Source: Omphiscola glabra
Taxonomy: Eukaryota; Mollusca; Gastropoda; Lymnaeidae
NCBI GenBank assembly: GCA_964017045.1
Contig: OZ024794.1
Location: 29,421,815 to 29,485,814 of the forward strand
Length of the DNA stretch: 64,000 nt
Direction of reading: 5' to 3'
Shown: positions 1-11,790 of the stretch, in pieces
Position numbering within the stretch: the stretch's first letter is position 1
Layout: the number at the start of each line of letters is the position of its first letter
Position numbers and translations under genes: made by a program
The notes under the pieces: model-generated
Database searches by the model: none
Told to the model about the DNA's origin: nothing
The model's input: the letters and a program-made list of their open reading frames with translations, nothing else

Positions 1-940
1 AGTTACATTGAGTATTGTTAGTATCGATAGCTTTGGTATCGTTTTCTTTGTATGGTTTTTCAGTCCTTTGTTGCGTACTGTTCCTTCGACTCTCCAAATT
101 GTAAAACAGATGAAATTTTCAAAATCATATAACAGTACATAACACTATTACGCAACTTGAAATAACCCGATGACATTTGAAGAAGTGTAATCTAGTAAAA
201 TAAACACACATTATACTAGAGTCAGAGCAACTACTGTAAGATATTATATTTCTGTAATAATTTTTTGTTGGGTTGAAATAACAAAAAAGTTGTTCTAATG
301 TGACTTTCCTTAAAAGCTGTTCGTATATGTGATTCTCTAATATTCTAATATAATATAAACTCTCCTAAACAGATGTTCTAACATGTGACTCTTCTAAGTA
401 GCGGATCTCATACGTGACTCCTCTAAAGAAAAGCTGATCTAACGCTACTCTTCTGAAATGTTGTGTGATTATTTTTGCCGATGACAACACGATGCAGTTC
501 TTCAGTTATTAACTCTTCTAAAAAGGCTTGTTTTAACTTGACTCTTCTAGGGTGGAAATCCGTAGACTTTATCTTAAAGTAAGAATTTTGTTAGTATTGT
601 TTTACTCCTGAGAGTGTTAGGCGCGTTCTAAAATCTGTACGCATGAGTTATCCACGACGGTGCATTAAGAAATCATCGCTAACGCAAGGAGTCGAGTGGT
701 CACAAACAGTACAAATCGACCCCGAGATGAAACTACGCGATGCGTCCTGCTGCGTGCACCTAGCACAATATTAATCATGAGTGGGTAAACGTGTCTTGAA
801 GAGAAGAAACATAAAATAATCGATCACGTGGTTTTAACAATTCGGAGATTAATTCCCTTGGCGAGCACACGAGCTCGATCAAGACAAGCAATATATTTTT
901 TTTTTAAATTGTCAAAGACCGAAGTAAATTAATAGAAAGT
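1..940. other. AT-rich non-coding DNA
   Basis: No coding signal was seen. Between about 295 and 560 the words 'tgtgactcttcta' and 'acgtgactcctctaa' recur every 28-33 bases, which looks like a decayed minisatellite. A short stretch at 472-488 (TTTGCCGATGACAACAC) also occurs in the interspersed family copy at 1080-1510, so a small fragment of that family may lie here. Confidence 0.5.
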
Positions 941-943
941 GGG

Positions 944-1012
944 TGTGTGTGGTTGGGTTGGGGGGAGGGGGGATTGGGTTGGGGGGGATTGGGTTGGGGG
1001 GAGGGGGGACGA
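944..1012. repeat. G-rich tandem repeat
   Basis: GGGTTGGGGGGAGGGGGG-type units recur about three times. The G runs could form quadruplexes. No coding content. Confidence 0.75.
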
Positions 1013-1079
1013 CGACAAAAAGTGAGCCAATTTTTAACGTTTGTCTTAAAAGATTTGTTCTTTTAGATTATGAGAACAT

Positions 1080-1510
1080 CGAACATGTCATTTTCATCCA
1101 CATGTCAACTTTTTTATAAAAAAATCCTTTAAATTGACTTCGCTTTTGTGCGTGGCTGGGTGGCTGGCAAAATCTTCGGACGGCTAATTGACCCGTCAAC
1201 CAGTCGAGCTGAAACTTGCCGATGACAACACATGGCATCAAACCCCCCCCCCCCCCAAATAAGCTCCCCCCCCCCCCCCCCTGTTTTTTTCAAGCGAAGG
1301 ATGAAGGAAATATGATGCCACTGATTTCACGAAAATAACATTCCCGATAACTGCGCTAAATGAAAAGATTATTTTTAAAAAAAATATCGCAAGTGTGTTT
1401 GGTGCGTAATATTTTCTGTTCTTTTTTTTCTGAAATAGTGAAATAAATCTGCAGTGTGAAAGCGGCTGAGTCAGTAGATAAATTAATATAGTTCATGGGC
1501 GTGAAAAATA
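1080..1510 (-). mobile_element. Unassigned interspersed family, copy 1
   Basis: Read on the minus strand, this matches the copy at 9930-10300 and, over a shorter length, the one at 7400-7560. Shared words are GCAAGTTTCAGCTCGA, GGGTCAATTAGCCGTCC, TTTTGCCAGCCA and CACAAAAGCGAAGT. A second shared block at 1318-1420 (CTGATTTCACGAAA, ACTGCGCTAAATGA, TTTGGTGCGTAATATTTT) also matches copy 2 in inverse orientation. Two C runs of about 15 bases interrupt the copy at 1241-1281. There are no open frames and no clear terminal repeats, so I cannot assign a class. Confidence 0.55.
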
Positions 1511-2024
1511 TGTGCGGTTGCGAGCCTTAGGGGGAAAGGGGGAGTCTTTATTGGGATTCTTATAAAGTGCGTTAATTGTATGCATGTTTTTTTCAAATTT
1601 GCGGCCCCATCTCCATTGCTCGATATGACATTTTATAAAGAATTTATATGAAAAACTTTTTTTTAGGGGTTATTACATTTTATTGTCGTTATCTTTTTTT
1701 TGTGTTGTAATCCCTGTATTGTTCTTCTTGTTACGTTGTTCGATTAATTATTTTCAACAGAATAGCTCTCGACCCCAGGACTTCTAACCAGTGGCGTATA
1801 AGGAGGGTGGGATCATCCCAGGGTGGGCAATTTAATTCTTAAAATTTTTGATGGGCGTTATATTCGGAAATTGTGTCCCCCCTCTTCTCCATTTCGTATA
1901 ACAACGTGACAGATATATATAATATATATATAGTGTTTAAAAAGTAACAAAACATCAGTTTAAAAAAGGTCAAATTAGTGCGTGATATCTGACATGATTT
2001 GTTAAACATTATGTTATTTCGAAA

Positions 2025-2028
<4 letters not shown>
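1511..2028. other. Non-coding, with one hAT-like terminus
   Basis: The stretch is AT-rich. At 1791-1840 the sequence CAGTGGCGTATAAGG followed by a G-rich run resembles the left end of the CAGTGGCGTAGC hAT MITEs found complete at 8563, 35266 and 49227. No matching right end or TSD is visible. Confidence 0.4.
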
Positions 2029-2069
<41 letters not shown>

Positions 2070-2070
2070 C

Positions 2071-2104
<34 letters not shown>

Positions 2105-2120
2105 GCTCTCTCTCTCTCGC

Positions 2121-2167
<47 letters not shown>

Positions 2168-2332
2168 CGCTCGCTCTTTCTTTCTTTCTTTCTCTCTCGC
2201 TCTTTCGTTCCCTCCGTCTGTCCTGCTCTTTATTTTGTTCCCTCTGTCTCTCGCTCTTTCTCTCTCTCGCGCTTTCCTTCACCCGCCTGTCTCTCTCTCT
2301 CTGACACACACACACAACACACACACACACTA
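2029..2332. repeat. (CT)n / (TCTCGC)n microsatellite with flanking (CA)n
   Basis: A long polypyrimidine run of CT dinucleotides is punctuated by CTCG and CTTT variants, then a CACA run at 2304-2330. The apparent Arg/Glu-rich or Leu/Ser-rich frames across it are artefacts of the dinucleotide repeat. Confidence 0.95.
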
Positions 2333-3924
2333 CGATCACAAATACAATATTAAAATAATAATAATAATACTAAGCCTGGCAGCATTGTTAACCTAAAATA
2401 CAATATTCCACAAAAACGGCCGTCTCCTCGTTTCATGGGCTTGAAATGCCGCCCGCGTAATCCTTCGTCTGATACGATTAAAAACCTAAAGAAAGAAAAG
2501 AAGAAAAAAGTCCACACATTTTATCAGGACCGCCATTTTGAGCTTGAGCTCCGCAAAATATCAGCTCCAGTTCATGCATTCATTAATAAAGAATGTGTCC
2601 TTCACCCACATATATAGTTTTTATTGGTTGTATTTTTTTGTGTTTAACGTCACGACCTTCACCCCTTATCGTTCACTCATAACGACCGGCCCTAGTCTCG
2701 CGTGACCACTGTTGTCCAGACACTTGTTCTGAACTAAGCGGTTTTAACATTCAGCGGTGGCATTTATTGGTGCTACGAAATGCGGCAATCCAGACTCTCA
2801 GATGATCACTCATGACTGGGGTGCTACGACTCCTTAACACTTGGAGTGAACTGGAATTTTTTTTTTTTAAATCTTGGCATGGAAACTAAACGACAATGAG
2901 ACACATTTGGACACACTGTGACACACGTGAACGAATGAAATTATAAGAGACATTGACAACAACAACAAAACTAATACTATTAAATTATTGTACAGTGGCT
3001 TATTTTTTTTACTGACGTAGTGGTAACATATAAATACCGGGGGAAGAAGGAGTCTTGATAAAAATCGTTTGAGAATTGCTTAAAAATAAAAATAAAATTT
3101 TAAAATTGTGATTGGTTTTCTCTCCACATTGTCATTTCTTGAAGATCTGTAAATTTAAAAGAAAATTAAACTAATTAACAAATATAGTGAGATGATAGAC
3201 AGCAGATCATTTTAGACAATAAATTGTTGAAAATAAAATGAAAATTACTCTAATGAGATAGATAACATCTGATCACTAATGACTGTTTAATATTTCAGAT
3301 ATTTTATTCAGAAAATTCTTTTTAAAGGAAAAAAAGAAATATATATATATATATTTATTAGCGGGCCTCATGTGGCCCGCGGGCCGTAGGTGTTCAACCC
3401 ATGTTAAAGTGGAAACTTTCCCTAACATTGAAACAAATAGTTTCATTAAAAAAAATAATAACCCTGAGAGAGAAAATAAAACTTTCCTCATCTTGGTAAT
3501 CAAACTGATCGCCAAAACACGTTGCTATTTCCCGGCACTCTTTCCTCAACAATCTTACCGCAGCTGATTTTTTTTTCGAAAATATTCTAATCACACCGTG
3601 ACACGGCGTTGCGTAGGATACGTTATGTTTTTTTAATATTGCAATCAATTATGCATTCTTGTATCTAGAACTTGACAGAGCGTAGTTAATTAAATTTCCA
3701 ACCAAAAAAAAAATTCTATTAAATAAAATCCACACCAAAAAAAAAAAAACACAAACAACAAAACCAACCACAATAAAATGGAGTGAAAATGAAGAAGGAG
3801 GAAACATTTTTTTAATTTGAAAAAGAAAATTCATATACTTAAAAATTTAGTTCCGACATACAATCTTTGTGAATTCCTTCTATTGACAACGAGTGGGATT
3901 TGGATTTCTCCAGTCTGCGAAACT
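2333..3924. other. Non-coding DNA
   Basis: Mostly AT-rich unique sequence with short A and T runs and no supported exon. At 3361-3405 a GC-rich patch containing GTGGCCCGCGGGCCGTAGG followed by TGTTCAACCC resembles the end of a hAT-type non-autonomous element, but no partner end was found. Confidence 0.5.
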
Positions 3925-6606
3925 CTTTCTCCTGCCCGCTCATCCCATTCTCCTACCACTAATCTATTTCTCCTGCCCGCTCATCCCATTCGCCTACCAC
4001 TAATCTATTTCTCCTGTCGGCTCATCCCATTCGCCTACCACTAATCTATTTCTCCTGTCCGCTCATCCCATTCTCCTACCAACTAATCTATTTCTCTTGT
4101 CCGCTCATCCCATTCTCCTACCAACTAATCTATTTCTCCTGTCCGCTCATCCTATTCTCCTGCACATTAATCTTTTTCTCCTGTCCGCTCATCCTATTCT
4201 CCTACCAACTAATTTTTTTCTCCTGTCCGCTCATCCCATTCTCCTACCACTAATCTATTTCTCCTGTCCGCTCATCCCATTCTCCTACCAACTAATCTTT
4301 TTCTCCTGTCCGCTCATCCCATTCTCCTACCACTAATCTATTTCTCCTGTCCGCTCATCCCATTCTCCTACCAACTAATCTTTTTCTCCTGTCCGCTCAT
4401 CCCATTCTCCTACCAACTAATCTTTTTCTCCTGTCTGCTCATCCCATTCTCCTACCAACTAATCTTTTTCTCCTGCCCGCTCATCCCATTCTACTACCTG
4501 TAATCTATTTCTCCTGTCCGCTCATCCCATTCTCCTGCACGTTAATCTTTTTCTCCTGTCCGCTCATCCTATTCTCCTACCAACTAATTTTTTTCTCCTC
4601 CCCGCTCCTCCCATTCTCCTACCACTAATCTATTTCTCCTGTCCGCTCATCCCATTCTCCTACCAACTAATCTTTTTCTCCTGTCTGCTCATCCCATTCT
4701 CCTACCAACTAATCTTTTTCTCCTTCCCGCTCATCCCATTCTACTACCACTAATCTATTTCTCCTGTCCACTCATCCCATTCTCCTACCACTAATCTATT
4801 TCTCCTGCCCGCTCATCCCATTCCCCTACCACTAATCTATTTCTCCTGTCCGCTCATCCCATTCTCCTACCAACTAATTTTTTTCTCCTGTCTGCTCATC
4901 CCATTCTCCTACCACTTATCTATTTCTCCTGCCCTCTCATCCCATTCTCCTACCAACTATTTTTTTTCTCCTTTCCGCTCATCCCATTCTCCTACCAACT
5001 AATTTTTTCTCCTGTCCGCTCATCCCATTCTCCTACCAACTAATTTTTTTCTCCTGTCCGCTCATCCCATTCTCCTACCACTAATCTTTTTCTCCTGCCC
5101 GCTCATCCTATTCTCCTACCACTAATCTATTTCTCCTGCCCGCTCATCCCATTCTCCTACCAACTAATCTATTTCTCCTGCCCGCTCATCCCATTCTCCT
5201 ACCAACTAATCTATTTCTCCTGTCCGCTCATTCCATTCTATTACCAACTAATCTATTTCTCCTGTCCGCTCATCCCATTCTCCTGTCCATTAATCTTTTT
5301 CTCCTGTCCGCTCATCCCATTCTCCTACCAACTAATTTTTTCCTCCTGTCCGCTCATCCCATTCTCCTACCACTAATCTATTTCTCATGTCCGCTCATCC
5401 CATTCTCCTACTAACTATTTTATTTCTCCTGTCCGCTCATCCAATTCTCCTACCACTAATCTATTTCTCCTGCCCGCTGATCCCATTCTCCTACCACTAA
5501 TCTATTTCTCCTGCCCGTTCATCCCATTCTCCTACCGACTAATCTTTTTCTCCTGCCCGCTCATCCCATTCTCCTACCACTAATCTATTTCTCCTGTCCG
5601 CTCATCCCATTCTCCTACCAACTAATCTCCTGTCCGCTCATCCCATTCCCCTACCACTAATCTTTTTCTCCTGCCGGCTCATCCCATTCTCCTACCACTA
5701 ATCTATTTCTCCTGTCCGCTCATCCCATTCTCCTGCCCATTAATCTTTTTCTCCTGCCTGCTCATCCCATTCTCCTACCAACTAATCTTTTTCTCCTGTC
5801 CGCTCATCCCATTCTCCTACCACTAATCTATTTCTTCTGCCCGCTCATCCCATTCTCCTACCAACTAATCTTTTTCTCCTGTCCGCTCATCACATTCTCC
5901 TACCACTAATCTATTTCTCCTGCCCGCTCATCCCATTCTCCTACCAACTAATCTATTTCTCCTGCCCGCTCATCCCATTCTCCTACCACAACTCTGTTTC
6001 TCCTGTCCGCTCATCCCATTCTCCTGTCCATTAATCTTTTTCTCCTGTCCGCTCATCCCATTCTCCTACCAACTAAATTTTTCTCCTGTCCGCTCATCCC
6101 ATTCTCCTATTAACTAATTTTTTGCTCCTGTCCGCTCATCCCATTCTCCTACCACTAATCTATTTCTCCTGTCCGCTCATCTCATTCTCCTACCATCTAA
6201 TTTTTTTCTCCTGTCCGCTCATCCCATTCTCCTACCACTAATCTTTTTCTCCTGCCCGCTCATCCCATTCTCCTATTAACTAATTGTTTTCTCCTGTCCG
6301 CTCATCCCATTCTCCTACCACTAATCTATTTCTCCTGTCCGCTCATCCCATTCTCCTGCCCATTAATCTTTTTCTCCTGTCCGCTCATCCCATTCTCCTA
6401 CCACTAATCTATTTCTCCTGCCCGCTCATCCCATTCTCCTACCGACTAATCTTTTTCTCCTGTCCGCTCATCCCATTCTCCTACCACTAATCTATTCCTC
6501 CTGTCCGCTCATCCCCTTCTCCTGCCAATTAATCCATTTCTCCTGCCCTCTCATCCCATTCTCCTGCCCACTAATCCATTTCTCCTGCCAACTAATCCAT
6601 TTCTCC
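3925..6606. repeat. 2.7-kb minisatellite, 42-43 bp unit (about 63 copies)
   Basis: Each unit carries TCTCCTGTCCGCTCATCCCA followed by TTCTCCTACC and a variable tail. Tail variants include ACTAATCTATTT (42-bp unit), AACTAATCTTTTT (43-bp unit) and CCCATTAATCTTTTT. The variants recur in short local patterns, so units have been copied in blocks. Open frames rich in FSCPLIPFSY or LFLLSAHPILLP come from the near-42-bp period and are not genes. Confidence 0.97.
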
Positions 6607-6670
6607 AGCATCTTGTCTTCTGTGGATATGTAAATTAGAAGTGAGAAGGATCGTCATGTTCGTGTTTAAT

Positions 6671-6842
6671 ATGCCTGTGTCCTCAGCTGACCAACAATCG
6701 GCCTAATAAAATATCCCTGTGTCCTCAGCTGACCAACAGTTGGCCTAATTAAAATATCACTGTGTCCTCAGCTGACCAACAGTCGGCCTAATTAAAATAT
6801 CCCTGTGTCCTCAGCTGACCAACAGTTGGCCTAATCAAATTA
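6671..6842. repeat. 42-43 bp minisatellite, 4 copies
   Basis: Four units contain TGTGTCCTCAGCTGACCAAC, then CGGCCTAAT and an AT-rich tail. The AGCTGACC core is invariant. Confidence 0.9.
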
Positions 6843-7399
6843 TTTATATGAATTTAAAAATAATCGATAAGAAAAATACCCCCACGACCAACCACAAACT
6901 TGTTCCACCACTTTTTTTTCAGGAATACAAGCAAACAAGCACACAGTCAAACGCACAAACGTTTCCATGGTTACGCTCTAGAACATTACCCACCCCCCAA
7001 AATGGCTTGTGTCTGCCTAGGCACAAGGTTGTGCAACTATTTCTCAACAAAACCTCCCACCCCCACCGACCCACCAACCCACCAACCCAATCACTAACAC
7101 CCCACCTCCTATAATTCTATTAACCTGAGTCGTTTGGATCACGTGGTGGCAGATTCCTACAAGGAGCAATTTTTTTTTTGTCGGGGAAAAGTGGGACCGA
7201 GTGATAAACTACAGCAAATGGATCAAAACAGTTAAATGTATTTGTGTCGGGTCATGTGACTTTTGGGGATATTAGACCAGGTCGAGTGGTTTATTTATAT
7301 CCTGCCGGGATGAGGTTTGTATTTGGGCTTGTTTAAGAAGTAAGGCGATTCGGGATATTAATTTTATAAAAATTTAGATTTAAAAAAAACAACAATAAT
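6843..7399. other. Non-coding DNA
   Basis: Includes a C-rich stretch (7050-7110) and unique AT-rich sequence. No exon, RNA gene or transposon end was recognised. Confidence 0.5.
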
Positions 7400-7560
7400 A
7401 ATTAGAAAGAATGTGCTGTCGTCGACATTGGGCGTATAAGCAAAGTTTCAGCTCGATGGATTTACGGGAAGTGGGTCAATTGTACGTCCAAATTTTTTGC
7501 CAGCCATGAACAAAAGTGAAGTTAATATAAAAGATTTGAAATAAAAAAGTTAACTTTTGT
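7400..7560 (+). mobile_element. Unassigned interspersed family, short copy
   Basis: Contains AAGTTTCAGCTCGATGG, GGGAAGTGGGTCAATT, TTTTTTGCCAGCCA and AAAAGTGAAGTTAATATAAA. These match in order the copies at 10155-10290 (same strand) and 1140-1240 (opposite strand). No ends or TSD could be defined. Confidence 0.5.
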
Positions 7561-8450
7561 GTTATGATATTTCACAGTATCAAAGATTCCTTCTCACAAA
7601 ACCACTTTGATCCTAACGAACATCGGTTTTGAAACGTTCTATTCCCCCCCTTGCCCCCCCCCCCCATGTTTCGAGGGTCTGTCACATCTTAACCCCCCTC
7701 CCCCACACCCCCCCAAATAATTAAAAATCGCTGTGTCTGACTTTCTGAAGACCTACCTCTTCAAGAGTGAGACTGCCAAGAGCTAGCATGTCATCCCGTA
7801 ATAAAGAACAACAAACAAAAAAACAAACAAACAAACAAACAAACTAAATACTAAGCACAAACAAAAAACAAACTAAATACTAAGCACAAACAAAAAGCAA
7901 ACTAAATACTAAGCACAAACAAACAAATAAGACAACGCAACATCATTTGTCCAGATAAAAATGAGGGCTAACTTCTTGTTTCTTCGGTGGATTTTCAAAA
8001 GTAGGAGAGGGAAAAAAACAACAACGGCTGGCTACCGAAGTAATAAGACAATCTATTGTTTACCGTGATTGATCTGCTCTCTGGATTGTTTTACGTGGAT
8101 CATTAGGATGAATCAGCTTTTACTTTAATGTGTGTGTATGTGTGTGTGTCTGCGTGTGTGGGTGTGTGTGGGTGTGTGCATAGCTATTGTCAAACTGAAG
8201 AGGTCTGTTGATCACGTGGGTTGATTAGCTGACAGCCGGTTCCCCCACACACGATGAAATATATACGCACTTTTACGAAAACAATTAACCCCGTCTAATA
8301 CATTCTCATTTTATTGGACTTTTAGCATGTGTAACATGCGCATTTGAAAGACCGGGTGGCTTCTGGTAAATCATTTGTTGCCCTCTTGGATACCACTTCT
8401 CAACTAAGTGCTATTTTAACAAAAAATAATTTTATTCGTTTTTTTTCTGT
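7561..8450. other. Non-coding DNA with simple repeats
   Basis: Holds C runs near 7650, an (AAAC)n tract at about 7810-7845, three copies of an approximately 26-bp unit containing AAACTAAATACTAAGCACAA (7843-7920), and a GT-rich stretch at 8126-8180. At 7737-7790 the words TTTCTGAAGACCTACCTCTT and CAAGAGT could encode LKTYLFKS-like residues seen near the ends of LINE proteins, but the match is too short to call. Confidence 0.55.
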
Positions 8451-8454
8451 TTGT

Positions 8455-8520
8455 TCGCTGATGAAGGCTTCCTGCCGACACGTTCGTTGTTTTTGTTGCG
8501 TTCCTTTTTTTCAGGCTTAA
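8455..8520 (+). other. Hammerhead-ribozyme-like core in a repeat remnant
   Basis: CTGATGA at 8458-8464 is followed by a possible 3-bp helix (GGC/GCC around TTCCT) and then GACA where hammerheads have GAAA. The downstream word TTTTTTTCAGGCTTAACC parallels TTTTTTTTCAAGCCCTAAC after the related motif at 53025-53085 (minus). Hammerhead motifs are known from Penelope-like retroelements. Linking this repeat to them is inference. The GACA change suggests this copy is inactive. Confidence 0.4.
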
Positions 8521-8562
8521 CCTTACTTTGTATTACTACTTTCCTATAGCTCCTGTTACCAC

Positions 8563-8753
8563 CAGTGGCGTAGCTAGAGTGTTTGGCGCCCGGGGACAAG
8601 ATTCATTTTAAAGCGCCCTCTTTTCCTTTTTTTTTCAACTCTCAAACCCATTATTTTCATCAATAAAATGATACCAAAGCACATTTTGGCGCCCCTAACT
8701 AGCTGGCGCCCGGGTAAATCTGTACCCCCTGCCCCCCTTACGCTACGCCTCTG
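8563..8753. mobile_element. hAT-type MITE with perfect 8-bp TSD
   Basis: Begins CAGTGGCGTAGCTAG and ends CGCTACGCCTCTG, an imperfect terminal inverted repeat, and is flanked on both sides by GTTACCAC (8555-8562 and 8754-8761). At 191 bp it is too short to encode a transposase. The 8-bp TSD, the CAG start and the nTnnnnAn pattern of the target fit the Ac branch of hAT. Inside, GGCGCCCGGG-type blocks recur near both ends, as in the copy at 49227. Confidence 0.9.
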
Positions 8754-8761
8754 GTTACCAC

Positions 8762-9349
8762 TGAAACACATACGGACATTTAACCTTACGTCAAGCAATA
8801 ACTATGTTTGAGTTGTTGAATTGTATTACATTAGCAGGTAAACATTGGACCTGCTTGTGTTGGCCCACATGTAGCCCCCTGTACGGCCCAAGTTTCCACG
8901 GGTGTCAGTGATGCATGAACAGTTTACGCATACACTTTAAGCTCAGCTCCCACGGCGCCTTAGCCGATTCATCTATTCAACTGACATCCCAAAAATAGAA
9001 CAGCTTGTTTCTTGTGTGACAGTTCCCACCTCAGAAATAGCCGGACTGCTGGCAGTTTTGATATTTTTTTTAAAAAAGACGCATTATATGACGTCATTAG
9101 GTTTATTATTGAGGTAATCTAAAATAAAAAAAGAAAAAAAAGAGCCCTATTTTGCAAGCATGAAATCTACGCATGAAGCTTCAAATCTGGATACAAGAAC
9201 CTGTCGCATTCTGTCCCCCCCCCCCCCCTCTCTCACATTCTGTCACACTCTTGTTAAAAAAATTGTCACGTTCTTTAACATATCTTATATATTTTGCTTG
9301 TGGTGTGACTGCTTCCATTTCCGGATGGCGCGCAAAATTAAATTTCCGA
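8762..9349. other. Non-coding DNA
   Basis: AT-rich unique sequence with a C run at about 9215-9228. Nothing recognisable as an exon, RNA or mobile element end. Confidence 0.5.
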
Positions 9350-9929
9350 TAAGTAAGCTGCATGATTTTTTTAAAAAATAAAGCAACTACGTTTGGTCCG
9401 TAGCACTTTCTTTTCTTTTTCGGAAAATGAAATCGTCTCAATTTAAATATGGTGAAATGAATATTCGGTATAAAAGTGTTTGGGACATCAGAATACTAAT
9501 ATAGTTCATGGGCGTTAAATAAGAGGAGTGCAGTGACGTATCGTGGGGGGGGGGGGGGCGAAAATTGGGATTCTTATTTACTTGAGTTCATGTTTTGTCA
9601 AGTAACTTTAGTAGATGAGACGTTCACGCATTGCTGTCGCCAATGTTTATCGGACTATATCTAGTTGTTTATATTAAAGTAAAATAAATGAAAAGTAATA
9701 AATATGTTCAGTGTAGCAGAAAATTTACAAAATACCCTAAAATAAAGTTTTGTCGTATGAAATGTAATATCGAGCAATGTGAGGTGGGGCTGAAAATTTG
9801 GACAAAACATGCATTCAGGTAACGCACTTTTTAAGAATCCCAATTAGTGCCGTGAGACCCCCCCCCCCCCCCCCCCCCCCGCCCTCAAGTCTCGTTATCG
9901 CAAATTTGTTCACGCTAACGAACTATATG
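9350..9929. other. Non-coding, partly related to the 1.3-1.5 kb region
   Basis: The phrase TAATATAGTTCATGGGCGT occurs here (9500-9518) and at 1486-1504, each preceded by a similar AT-rich block, so this is probably a decayed part of the same interspersed family. It holds a G run at 9545-9558 and a C run of about 23 bases at 9858-9880. 'GGGATTCTTA' and its complement flank the centre (9567 and 9834), which hints at an inverted structure. Confidence 0.4.
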
Positions 9930-10300
9930 TCACCAACAATTTAAGAAGAAAAATAAAAACGAAAATATTAGGCACCAAACGCACTAGCGATATTTGTTTT
10001 AAAGAATCTCATTTAGCGCAGTTGTCATGAATTTAATTTCGTGAAATCAGTGTCATAATATCGCTTCGATTTGCTCCTCGAAAAACAGATTTTTTTCGGG
10101 TTGACGTGGGCGAGGGCTAAATTTTTTAAAACATTGTGTTGTCAACGACATCGAGTCTATGTGCCAAGTTTTAGCTCGATAGGTTGGCGGGAAGTGGTTC
10201 AATTAGCCTTTCGACGCATTGCCACCGAGCCAGAAACACACGCACAAAAGCGAAGTTACCACGAAGGATTTAAAAATAGTTCAAGCGGTGGCCAGTCGTA
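9930..10300 (+). mobile_element. Unassigned interspersed family, copy 2
   Basis: Matches the copy at 1080-1510 in opposite orientation over two blocks: 9965-10045 (AGGCACCAAACGCACTAGCG, CATTTAGCGCAGTTGTCATG) and 10140-10290 (TGTGCCAAGTTTTAGCTCGA, GGGAAGTGG, CACGCACAAAAGCGAAGTT). It is the longest of the three recognisable copies. No open frame and no defined ends. Confidence 0.55.
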
Positions 10301-10525
10301 TGTTTACAACAAAAACTCCAACTAAAGACACAGAATCCATGGATACGACATCGCACGCTCCAATAATTTATTTCCGTTTGTTAATGCTTCACACAAAATA
10401 ATGAAACGAAGCAATCGGCTTTCTAGCCTCACACCACCAGCACTTCGATGTTGGACAACACCAGCCCACCAGCCCCCACCACAACCCCAAAAGTCACACA
10501 CACGAGACACAACCAAACGACTTAC

Positions 10526-10744
10526 AGAAGCCATTCTGCTGAGCAAATTTAATTTGTACGTTCCTGAAGGTCGATAGAAAATAATATCGTCGTTTTGCCT
10601 CCATGACCCAGAGACAAGCTGAGCCGGGTCCACGATATTAAAGGAGATTGGATTCCAGAGGGGGCCAGGAGGGGTCTGTTGTCTGGGGGACGAGGGAAAC
10701 ATTACTGACGAGCTTTTGTTTAGGACTTGCACACGGTCTGACAC
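10526..10744 (-). CDS. Candidate exon, unknown product (weak)
   Basis: On the minus strand an open frame of about 70 codons of mixed composition (containing PGPLWNPISFN, DPAQLVSGSW and GTYKLNLLSRM) runs up to a good splice-donor match, GTAAGTCG, beginning at 10525. The frame is not derived from a tandem repeat, unlike most open frames nearby. I do not recognise the protein and see no strong acceptor at its upstream end, where it abuts the 49-bp minisatellite at 10748. The open frame reads on past the donor to 10322, but that part includes low-complexity Gly/Trp runs and is probably intron or chance. Chance origin is the main alternative. Confidence 0.2.
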
Positions 10745-10747
10745 AGT

Positions 10748-11041
10748 GTCGACTTGATCTTTGGTTTCTTCTTTGTGTGGTAGCTTGGCAGCGTTTGTCG
10801 ACTTGATCTTGTCTTTCTTCTTTGCGTGTTAGCTTGGCATTGAGTGTTGACTTGGTCTTTGCTTTCTTCTTTGTATGGTAGCTTCGCAGCGTGTGTTGAT
10901 TTGATCTTTGCTTTCTTCTTTGTGTGGTATCTGGGAAGCGAGTGTCGACTTGATCTTGTCTTTTTTCTTTGCGCTATACCTTGGCAGCGTGTGTTGACTT
11001 GATCTTGTCTCTCCTCTTTGTGCGGTAGCTTGGCGGCTCGT
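10748..11041. repeat. 49-bp minisatellite, 6 copies
   Basis: Six exact-length units, each with GACTTGATCTTG or GACTTGATCTTTG, then TTTCTTCTTTG and GTAGCTTGGCAGCG. Units 1, 3 and 4 share one variant (TTTG) and units 2, 5 and 6 another (TTGTC), which hints at block copying. Confidence 0.95.
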
Positions 11042-11790
11042 CTTGACCCGGAAGAGACAACTTGGTAGAGTAAGAAGACGCCGTGGGGGTACGGGCTGCC
11101 CCGCCATTAAAACAACAACGAAAGCTAACCGGTCCTCTATTAGACCAGGTTATTGATTCTCAGGAACGGAATGGCTGACTTGAGATCACAGTCAAAGGGT
11201 GAGTCGTAATCCTATGACAGCTATGTTCTTTCTGTTTTGTTGTGTTGCCGTATAGACCACTTTTACCGGTATTAAACCTTAAGAGTTTTTCTTACACTAC
11301 AGAGACGAAACGAGTTTTATAACTATAAGAAGCGATAACTATTACAATGATAATGTAGTAGGATTGTGAAATCTATGAGAGATGTGTCTTATCAAGATTT
11401 TTAAAGAAAGAAGAAAAAAGTTCTATTAGCAACATAGAAATATGTTGACGAGATGCAGGATGACAGACGTTTGCGGATATAACTTTTAAACACATCTAGA
11501 TGTCATGTGAAATAATGACATCATTTAAATTGTGTTAGCGAAATATTCCTTTCTTTATCCATTTCTTTAAATTAAAAAAAACCCACTAAATTGTTAAGGT
11601 TCATAAGCTCCGTGTGAGAAATTTCCTGTTCTGGCGATCTCCATATGGAATATATGTGAGGTGAGTAGGAACATATTTAGATCAGGATGATCTTTTAAGC
11701 ACACCCTCACCCCCTTCCCCACGCCCAACCAGCTCGCTACAACGAAATCCCCTGTCTGTGTCGTCTTGAGGATTAACTTAAAACAAATGC
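11042..11790. other. Non-coding DNA with one weak exon-like motif
   Basis: At 11151-11205, TTGATTCTCAG resembles a splice acceptor. It is followed by GAACGGAATGGCTGACTTG and then, 15 bases on, by GGTGAGTCG, a donor-like sequence, so a micro-exon reading MADLRSQSK is possible. It is short enough to be chance. The rest is AT-rich and unremarkable. Confidence 0.3.

Noticed and set aside
1839..2339. Arg/Glu-rich 166-codon frame on minus
   Set aside because: Pure product of the CT microsatellite.
3925..6606. CRISPR-like array
   Set aside because: Units are contiguous repeats without unique spacers, in an animal genome.
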